Positions 5,299 through 10,506 of a DNA stretch of 10,506 nucleotides are shown here, in pieces. Source of the stretch: Euryarchaeota archaeon UBA538 (GTDB lineage Archaea > Thermoplasmatota > Poseidoniia > Poseidoniales > Thalassarchaeaceae). The stretch spans positions 4,064-14,569 of the forward strand of contig DALC01000029.1 in the NCBI GenBank assembly GCA_002499325.1, in the 5' to 3' direction. The notes beneath the pieces are model-generated. The model was given only the letters and a program-made list of their open reading frames with translations, made no database searches and had not been told where the DNA came from. Every line of letters starts with the position of its first letter. The stretch's first letter is position 1. The position numbers and the translations under genes were made by a program.

Positions 5299-6435
5299 TC
5301 AGGGCCTCTTGTCATTAAGCCATACGAGCATTACCTCAGTCCTCTCAAAGGTGGGAGTAACCTCCACGATGGCTACTGGCTCCGATACTTCATTTGCTAT
5401 CTGCTCAGCCACTGCCACTGGAATCTCTATCCTGCCTTTCTCGCGGTCGTAAAGCATGAATCTGGAAGGGAGGCCTGTGAACTCGGATATCTCAGAGATC
5501 CATGACTCTTGCAGGTCGTCATCAGTGTACAGTGCGCCAAAAATCAGTGTCGCGTCATCACTGAGGGTCTCGTGGGGGGAAATCGTGGCCTCCCCCCTGC
5601 GAAGGAACCTCCTTCTCATCTGCCCGGCGTCCTTGTACACCGAAGTGCAGTACTTCAGATGGAACCCATAATGCTCCCTTATCTCGCCGTCAATGGGGTC
5701 GGGGGCTCCGATAGAGGCTGCCAGGACCCTGTCCCTCAATGACTGAGCTAGCTCCGACGAGCCTTCCGCGCCCGCAGTGATCTCTGTTGAGAGGTTGAAT
5801 CCCCTCAATTCCATGTTGTCATGGTTGCCGACAGTTATCTCCAGCTCATTTAGGTTCATGAAGCTGACTTCGAACCCCCTCAGTTCTTCGATTAATCGAA
5901 AAAGGTCCTCTTCCTTGTCTGGCTCGCAGGGAAGCTCCACTCCCGTCAGTATTCCGGCTTCAGAGCACGCTTGGATTATCTCCCTGTAGTCGTCTGACTT
6001 TAGATCCAGGAAGTGGAACCTTATCTCGTCCAACCCCGCGTCGGCGAATTCCCTAGCCCACTGTTTCTTGAACGGTATGCTCGTGTAAAGGTGGATGTGG
6101 AAGTCCGGGCCGAATTCTTCCTTCAGCCTCTTTATGCCCTCGATGCTTCTTTCCTTGGCCATCAAGGGGTCCCCTCCAGTGATTCCCGCACCGGTGGCGC
6201 GCATGTCCCTGGCTTCCTCAATCACATCGTCGAAGCTCTCGCATGGCCTCTCGTTGGCATACATGAAGTCAATCTCCCTCCTTGTCTCGGACAATGGGCA
6301 GTAATCGCACCTCCAATGGCAGTGCCCGGTGATGAACAGTACCAGTTTGCTACCCATCTGGCACTGGATGCATCCCTCACAGTCAGACATATCCGGCGCC
6401 TCCGGAATATCTCTGATCTGGGGCAGTATCGTCAC
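5299..6435 (-). CDS. radical SAM protein, COG2108-like, function unknown
   Basis: A 378-residue radical SAM enzyme. ITGHCHWRCDYCPLSE contains the CxxxCxxC motif (C39, C43, C46) that binds the catalytic 4Fe-4S cluster, and AGITGGDPL (83-91) is the SAM-binding glycine motif. A second cysteine group, CEGCIQC (C19, C22, C25), precedes it and could bind another cluster or metal. Further family-like segments are SFMNLNELEI (191-200) and KYCTSVYKDAGQMRRR (261-276). The arrangement resembles the archaeal group once described as related to pyruvate formate-lyase activating enzyme (COG2108), whose substrate is not known to me. The start is GTG 6435, supported by GAGGGTG seven bases upstream (6443-6449), inside the end of pdxT. 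It follows pdxT by four bases and precedes the nuclease, so the three are likely cotranscribed. Confidence 0.87.
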   Translation of the reverse strand: MTILPQIRDIPEAPDMSDCEGCIQCQMGSKLVLFITGHCHWRCDYCPLSETRREIDFMYANERPCESFDDVIEEARDMRATGAGITGGDPLMAKERSIEGIKRLKEEFGPDFHIHLYTSIPFKKQWAREFADAGLDEIRFHFLDLKSDDYREIIQACSEAGILTGVELPCEPDKEEDLFRLIEELRGFEVSFMNLNELEITVGNHDNMELRGFNLSTEITAGAEGSSELAQSLRDRVLAASIGAPDPIDGEIREHYGFHLKYCTSVYKDAGQMRRRFLRRGEATISPHETLSDDATLIFGALYTDDDLQESWISEISEFTGLPSRFMLYDREKGRIEIPVAVAEQIANEVSEPVAIVEVTPTFERTEVMLVWLNDKRP

Positions 6436-6439
6436 TCAA

Positions 6440-7027
6440 TCACACCCTCGCATTCTCAATAATCCACTTGTGGAATCCCCTGTCAGGGGATAGCTCCGGG
6501 TGAAAGGTCAGTCCGATTACCATGCCGTTCTTCACACCAACAACCTCATCCCCATGGGTCGCGCATATATCGCCATCGGCAGAGACGAACCTTGGAGCTC
6601 TGATGAAGACCCCAGGGAATTCCCTATCCAGAAGAGTGGAGTGTACTGCCGCCTGGAATGACTCGTACTGAGAGCCGTACGCATTCCTGTTGAGGACCGC
6701 TTTGATCAGAGGAGAGGACCCGTCCTGCGGGTCAGCCAGAAGTATAGCACCCGCACATGTTCCGAGAATAGGCTTGGAGCGATTCGCCCTTATCCACTCA
6801 AACATCCCAGGCATCAGAGAGGACGCATCGTCCTTACCCGTTTTCCTCATGGTCGTGGACTCGCCACCAGGAATTATCAGAGCATCTGGATCAGAATTGT
6901 GCAGCTGTTCCAGCTTCCTTATCTCTATTATCTCAATCGGGATTCCGCAATCCTCTGAAGCCTCATTGAGTGCGCTGATATGAGCGTGCCTAGCACCTTG
7001 GAGCATCACCAAGCCCACCCTGACCAT
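6440..7027 (-). CDS. pdxT: pyridoxal 5'-phosphate synthase glutaminase subunit PdxT
   Basis: A 195-residue class I glutamine amidotransferase. PdxT hydrolyses glutamine and passes ammonia to PdxS, which builds PLP from ribose 5-phosphate and glyceraldehyde 3-phosphate. Motifs in order are VGLVMLQGARHAHISAL at the N-terminus, IIPGGESTTM (51-60), GTCAGAILLA with catalytic Cys91, RNAYGSQYESF (114-124), FIRAPRF (141-147) and TFHPELSPD with His176 and Glu178. The frame is open 102 bases further upstream, but those residues do not resemble the family and overlap the serC leader, so ATG 7027 is preferred. The usual partner pdxS is not in the window. It is divergent from serC across 78 bases and heads a - strand operon with the radical SAM gene four bases downstream. 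Confidence 0.95.
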   Translation of the reverse strand: MVRVGLVMLQGARHAHISALNEASEDCGIPIEIIEIRKLEQLHNSDPDALIIPGGESTTMRKTGKDDASSLMPGMFEWIRANRSKPILGTCAGAILLADPQDGSSPLIKAVLNRNAYGSQYESFQAAVHSTLLDREFPGVFIRAPRFVSADGDICATHGDEVVGVKNGMVIGLTFHPELSPDRGFHKWIIENARV

Positions 7028-7105
7028 GAGCTTCCGTCCGGACTTCCAGAGATGAACCCTATCTACATGCGATGGGCTGAAAGACTGGTTATCACACGAG
7101 CGCAC

Positions 7106-8197
7106 ATGGCGGAACACGGGCGCATACACAACTTCGGAGCGGGGCCAGCTGTACTCCCACTGGAAGTGGTGAAGGATGTGGCGTCCTCTTTACCCAACCT
7201 GAGTGGGAGTGGTTTCGGGCTACTCGAGGTGTCACACCGAAGTACGTTCTTTCAAGAAGTCATAGACTCAGCCATGGGCAGGGTCAGGAGAATACTGTCC
7301 GTACCGGACGACTACCACATACTATTCCTCCAAGGAGGGGCCTCGACCCAGTTCTACATGACTGCCCTGAATCTTCTTGGGGACGGTGACAAGGCCGACT
7401 TCCTAGTAACTGGTGGATGGTCGCAGAAGGCCCTCAAGGAAGCCAACAGAATAGGTGACTGCGTAGCATCCTGGGATGACTCAGACAGGGGATTCAAATC
7501 TGTCCCCATGAAGGGGGAGTTCGAAGTCAGAGAAGACGCGACATACGTTCACTACACCTCTAACAACACACTATTCGGAACCCAGTACCACGAGACCCCG
7601 GACGTAGGTCAAGGACACCTAGTGGTAGACGCAAGCTCGGACATCTGTGGCGTTCCGATAGACGTCTCCGCCCATGATGTGATCTATGCGGGAGCCCAAA
7701 AGAACCTGGGCCCCAGTGGAGTCACACTGGTGATTCTCTCTCCATGGGCCGTTTCGAGAATAGGGGAAGGCCTTCCCACGATGCTTGACTACAGAACCCA
7801 CATCTCCAAGGGGTCGATGTTCAACACACCAAACACATTCGGGATTTTCGTCCTAGACAGGGTCCTCTCATGGGTGGAGGAAAACGGGGGACTCCAAGGG
7901 GCCATTGAGAGGAACAGGGCCAAGTCCACATTGCTATATGAGGAGCTGGACAGGACCCCTTTCTGGATTCCGCATGCTGATGCCGAGTCCCGGTCTGTGA
8001 TGAATGTCACATGGAGGATGAGGGAAGAGGAGCTGGAGAGTGTTTTTCTCGAAGAGGCGAACAAGGCGGGCCTCGGTGGCCTGAAGGGGCATAGGAGCGT
8101 CGGAGGGATCAGGGCCAGTCTGTACAATGGCTGCCCTATCGAGAGCGTTGAGGCTTTAGTTGACTTCATGAGGAGATTTGAGTCGATTCATGGGTAG
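7106..8197 (+). CDS. serC: phosphoserine aminotransferase SerC
   Basis: A 363-residue fold-type I, class V PLP aminotransferase that converts 3-phosphohydroxypyruvate and glutamate to O-phosphoserine in serine synthesis. The N-terminus HNFGAGPAVLPLEV, the LLEVSHRS segment (40-46), LFLQGGASTQFYM (73-85), YTSNNTLFGTQ (150-160), the PLP-lysine motif YAGAQKNLGPSG (Lys199), and RASLYNGCPIESVEAL near the C-terminus all fit SerC. The family length of about 360 supports ATG 7106; open codons extend upstream to 6980 but would overlap pdxT. No good Shine-Dalgarno precedes it, so the transcript may be leaderless. It divides from pdxT, whose product makes its cofactor, and is followed by deoC within eight bases, likely as one transcript. 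No serA or serB is seen here. Confidence 0.95.
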   Translation: MAEHGRIHNFGAGPAVLPLEVVKDVASSLPNLSGSGFGLLEVSHRSTFFQEVIDSAMGRVRRILSVPDDYHILFLQGGASTQFYMTALNLLGDGDKADFLVTGGWSQKALKEANRIGDCVASWDDSDRGFKSVPMKGEFEVREDATYVHYTSNNTLFGTQYHETPDVGQGHLVVDASSDICGVPIDVSAHDVIYAGAQKNLGPSGVTLVILSPWAVSRIGEGLPTMLDYRTHISKGSMFNTPNTFGIFVLDRVLSWVEENGGLQGAIERNRAKSTLLYEELDRTPFWIPHADAESRSVMNVTWRMREEELESVFLEEANKAGLGGLKGHRSVGGIRASLYNGCPIESVEALVDFMRRFESIHG

Positions 8198-8204
8198 TGT
8201 GAGC

Positions 8205-8924
8205 ATGGAAAATGAGGAAATAATCGGGATATTGGACCTCACACTACTGGACAGGGGCGCGTCAGAGGAGGATCTGATTGGGCTGTGCGAGAGAGCGGTT
8301 GCCCATGGCACTGCCGCGGTCTGCGTCTTTTCAGAGCATGTTGGATTCGTCAGGAGCCACCTCCCAGAAGAGGTGAGAGTAGCCTCCGTGGTGGGTGGCT
8401 TCCCTGAGGGATGGAGGGATCCATCGGAGGTTTCGAGGGCCATATCCCAGTCTGTTGACGAGGGGGCTGATGAGATAGACTGCGTCTTAGAGCCCAAGCA
8501 ACAGGATGGTTTTCCCGGAGAGTCTGAATTGGCCCTCCTACTAGCCATGAGGGAGGCGTCAAGAGACAAGACCCTCAAGGTGATCATAGAAACCCCTCTT
8601 CTGGACGAACATTCGATTAGGGCAACAAGCAGGTTGGCCATGGCCTCTGGGGCTGATTTCGTAAAAACCTGCACGGGCAAGAGAGGGGACTGCACTGACG
8701 ACGATGCCAGAATACTCTCCATGGAGGCAAACAGGCACCTCGTTACGATGGGAGAGAGGAAGGGAGTGAAGATCTCAGGGGGAATAAGGAAAACAGAGGA
8801 TGCCCGGAGGATGCTGTCAATAATGCAGAAGGAGGGCTTATCCACGGGCAATCCGAATGAGTCCAGAATAGGTGCATCATCATTGTTGGATGACCTAATT
8901 GATGGTGGGCTCGGCAGGAATTGA
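8205..8924 (+). CDS. deoC: deoxyribose-phosphate aldolase DeoC
   Basis: A class I aldolase of about 239 residues that cleaves 2-deoxyribose 5-phosphate to glyceraldehyde 3-phosphate and acetaldehyde. Aligned by eye with the E. coli enzyme, the active-site positions are kept: Asp11 in GILDLTLLD, Cys40 in TAAVCVF, Asp92 in GADEIDCV, Schiff-base Lys154 in ADFVKTCTGK and Lys189 in GVKISGGIRK. RIGASSLL (221-228) is the phosphate-binding end. The longer E. coli-like pattern, rather than the short DeoC type, hints at bacterial ancestry. The start is unsure: ATG 8205 lies just after the serC stop, ATG 8190 overlaps serC by eight bases, and TTG 8178 is too close to AGGAGA. The last 22 bases are antisense to tRNA-Val, and the TGA lies opposite its T-loop. 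Confidence 0.92.
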   Translation: MENEEIIGILDLTLLDRGASEEDLIGLCERAVAHGTAAVCVFSEHVGFVRSHLPEEVRVASVVGGFPEGWRDPSEVSRAISQSVDEGADEIDCVLEPKQQDGFPGESELALLLAMREASRDKTLKVIIETPLLDEHSIRATSRLAMASGADFVKTCTGKRGDCTDDDARILSMEANRHLVTMGERKGVKISGGIRKTEDARRMLSIMQKEGLSTGNPNESRIGASSLLDDLIDGGLGRN

Positions 8925-8978
8925 ACCTGCGATCTTCGCCATGTGAAGGCGACGTCATAACCCCTAGACCACGAGCCC
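8903..8978 (-). tRNA. tRNA-Val (anticodon CAC)
   Basis: Read on the - strand, GGGCTCG (8978-8972) pairs with CGAGCCC (8913-8907), followed by discriminator A and an encoded CCA (8905-8903). The D arm is GTC/GAC with a GGGG-containing loop. The anticodon stem TCGCC/GGCGA encloses TTCACAT, giving anticodon CAC at 8945-8943. The T arm is a perfect GCAGG-TTCAATT-CCTGC. The class I fold has no intron and no long variable arm. It reads GUG codons. Its 3' end overlaps the 3' end of deoC by 22 bases on the opposite strand. Confidence 0.97.
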
Positions 8979-9001
8979 CGTGTCTCGCGAAAGAGCTGTG
9001 C

Positions 9002-9010
9002 AGATAAGGA
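9002..9010 (-). promoter_or_regulatory. possible TATA-like box A of tRNA-Val
   Basis: On the - strand this reads TCCTTATCT, a weak A/T-rich element centred about 28 bases upstream of the mature tRNA 5' end, the spacing expected for an archaeal TATA box. The match is poor and only position supports it. Confidence 0.3.
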
Positions 9011-9022
9011 TGGTGAGGCCTA

Positions 9023-9030
9023 GATTATTA
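9023..9030 (+). promoter_or_regulatory. possible TATA box for the Trx-CcdA fusion gene
   Basis: GATTATTA is centred about 26 bases before the ATG at 9053. That is the distance between box A and a transcription start in archaea, and it would give a leaderless mRNA. No Shine-Dalgarno precedes this ATG, which agrees with leaderless initiation. It is in divergent orientation to the tRNA-Val promoter. Confidence 0.4.
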
Positions 9031-9052
9031 CTTTCAAGATGATAGAAATCTG

Positions 9053-10506
9053 ATGAAATCAGAAATTCTGCCCTCTGTCGAAGAGAAAACATTCACCCAC
9101 TGTAATGAAAAAGAACGCGACACTTCACAATGCATGAGTGAGCCAGAAAGAGTCTCGCTGACTCAAAGGCTAGATTTCAGTATTCTCAGGCAGGGCGACA
9201 CCTGGAGGGCTTTCGGCGTCGCTGTCGTGCTGTTCTGCATCATTGGATATTCCTCACTGTCCCTTTTCGGAATGACTTCGTCGATTTATGGGGTCTCTGG
9301 AGACGTCAACGAGGTGTACGATTTCGAAGCTCAATCAATGAACAGGACCGGTATTGACAGCATTATCGCCGATGAGAACGGCACTGTTCAGTTGAGTTCC
9401 CTGAGAGGGAGTGTCGTCATCCTAGACTTCATGGCAGTGGATTGTTCGAACTGCCACTATGTGCAAGAACATATTCAGAGCAATATCGCTGAGTGGAGCG
9501 ATCTCGAGGGAGAGTATCCGGTGACGGTGATTTCAGTGGCCTCTTGGTACGGTTTGGAAACATTCGCGCAGATCAATTCGACCTTCGGGGACCCTGATTC
9601 TGAGAAATTCATGAATTGGACCGTGGTGAACGGCGGACCCGAATCAATAATCCTGGAAAACGGATCAAGGGGCGACATAGTCGAATACTACTCTGCTCAA
9701 CTAATCCCATTGGTCCTGGTAATTGACCATGAAGGATATGTGGTAGCGAAGGAAAACACTGGGACGCCCTTGGACAGGTGGGGGGCTTTTGACAACGCGA
9801 TTCTGAAGGCCAATGAGGGCGATGCAGAGGACCTCAGGATCGGCATAGCGAAATCGGACAGGTCAGTCACAGGCGTATTCATCATCGGACTTTTCCTCGG
9901 AGTGTTGGTGTACTTCTCCCCTTGCGCCTTCCCAGTCCTGCCCTCGTACATCACCTACTACCTCAGCCTGGGGATGAGGGAGGAGGAGTTGCACGCAGAG
10001 GGAAAGATAAGCGGGAGGATGCCTGGTTCATTCGAGATCGGGGGCTTTGCCGCTCTCGGGCAACTGACCTTTTTCGTGTCCGTTGGGATAGTCATCTTCG
10101 GGTTGAGCGAGATCGTAAACCTATCAGGGACTTTGCACACCATAGCTATTGGAATTGCATGCCTGCTAGTGGTACTGGGTAGCCTGATGCTTCTTGGGTG
10201 GACCAGTGAGATGATGTCTTCCGTGCAGAGGTGGTTGGACAGGTACCAGACGGTGGAGTCCGATGAGGTTTTCACACCACGGAGAAACATGTACCTGTGG
10301 GGAATAGGCTACTCCGCCGCGTCAGTGGATTGTACGGCCGCCGCAGTCTTCCCGTTCGTGGCATGGTTGGCGGTTGTGGGCGAGGGGGCCTTCGTGGCTG
10401 GCCTCGGCGGATTGATCCTCTCTGTGACCCTGCTCATGGTGATGGTGACGGTACTTGTCGGAATGGGGAGGCAGGCGATGATCAGCTTCCTCAGGAGATC
10501 CACCGG
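9053..10506 (+). CDS. membrane-anchored thioredoxin-like domain fused to CcdA/DsbD-type transporter (3' partial)
   Basis: An ORF open to the window edge, at least 484 residues. After a polar N-terminus, a membrane segment at about 53-75 (AFGVAVVLFCIIGYSSLSLF) leads to a thioredoxin-like domain whose active site is VDCSNCHY (C131, C134), with IPLVLVIDHEGYVVAK as the cis-Pro/strand region. A CcdA-type bundle follows: FIIGLFLGVLVYFSPCAFP with C291, then further membrane segments, and YSAASVDCTAAAVFP with C427. The two cysteines match the redox pair of CcdA/DsbD, which moves electrons from cytoplasmic thioredoxin across the membrane. Five N-x-S/T sequons (N97, N109, N175, N188, N203) lie in the presumed outside domain. 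Start 9053 has a TATA-like element; ATG 9134 is an alternative. The protein may serve cytochrome c maturation or disulfide reduction. Confidence 0.87.
   Translation, partial: MKSEILPSVEEKTFTHCNEKERDTSQCMSEPERVSLTQRLDFSILRQGDTWRAFGVAVVLFCIIGYSSLSLFGMTSSIYGVSGDVNEVYDFEAQSMNRTGIDSIIADENGTVQLSSLRGSVVILDFMAVDCSNCHYVQEHIQSNIAEWSDLEGEYPVTVISVASWYGLETFAQINSTFGDPDSEKFMNWTVVNGGPESIILENGSRGDIVEYYSAQLIPLVLVIDHEGYVVAKENTGTPLDRWGAFDNAILKANEGDAEDLRIGIAKSDRSVTGVFIIGLFLGVLVYFSPCAFPVLPSYITYYLSLGMREEELHAEGKISGRMPGSFEIGGFAALGQLTFFVSVGIVIFGLSEIVNLSGTLHTIAIGIACLLVVLGSLMLLGWTSEMMSSVQRWLDRYQTVESDEVFTPRRNMYLWGIGYSAASVDCTAAAVFPFVAWLAVVGEGAFVAGLGGLILSVTLLMVMVTVLVGMGRQAMISFLRRST

Noticed and set aside
6013..6462. 149-codon + strand open frame inside the radical SAM gene
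   Set aside because: The opposite strand carries clear radical SAM motifs in the same stretch, and this frame shows no recognisable domain.
6980..7105. Upstream extension of serC
   Set aside because: It overlaps the start of pdxT on the other strand and would make SerC about 40 residues longer than the family; conserved sequence begins right after ATG 7106.
8156..8851. Long - strand open frame of 231 codons opposite deoC
   Set aside because: It is antisense to well-supported deoC coding sequence, its translation is rich in Ser/Pro/Leu as expected from a shadow frame, and it shows no family motif.

Overview
The window reads as a dense archaeal chromosome segment. It carries the archaeal/eukaryotic translation cluster (L44e, S27e, eIF2-alpha, Nop10), a PAC2-type protein, a ubiquitin-like protein ending in Gly-Gly, and two tRNA genes with encoded CCA ends. 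The mix of archaeal informational genes with bacterial-looking metabolic genes, together with the base composition and the predicted N-glycosylation sequons, would fit a mesophilic euryarchaeon such as the marine Thermoplasmatota (Marine Group II/III). That placement is inference; no 16S rRNA is present.

Bases 1-3079 (+ strand) form one apparent operon: rpl44e, rps27e, eIF2-alpha, nop10, PAC2 family, pepE. Gaps are very short and several Shine-Dalgarno sites lie on the preceding stop codon. Bases 3065-3405 hold a small sulfur-carrier/SAMP-like gene (- strand) that converges on and overlaps pepE, then tRNA-Ser(CGA) on the + strand. Bases 3406-7027 are a - strand block, transcribed pdxT, then a radical SAM protein, then a large Fe-S PD-(D/E)XK nuclease with a C-terminal OB-fold-like region. 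serC and deoC (7106-8924) run divergently from pdxT on the + strand. The 3' end of deoC is antisense to a - strand tRNA-Val(CAC) gene. The window ends inside a + strand gene (9053 to the edge) encoding an extracytoplasmic thioredoxin-like domain joined to a CcdA/DsbD-type membrane electron carrier.

The left operon serves ribosome assembly, initiation, rRNA pseudouridylation and protein turnover. PdxT supplies ammonia for pyridoxal phosphate synthesis, and SerC is a PLP enzyme. DeoC degrades deoxyribose phosphate. The nuclease probably acts in DNA repair or end processing, and the last gene moves reductant across the membrane for extracellular thiol chemistry. No gene-free stretch exceeds 100 bases, and I see no CRISPR array, insertion sequence, prophage or long repeat.

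The points most worth checking are an L44e that has lost three of its four zinc-ligand cysteines, the Fe-S nuclease/OB-fold fusion beside an uncharacterised radical SAM gene, the Gly-Gly ubiquitin-like gene partly masked by an ORF running through tRNA-Ser, the deoC stop codon drawn from the antisense of the tRNA T-loop, and the Trx-CcdA fusion with five extracytoplasmic sequons.
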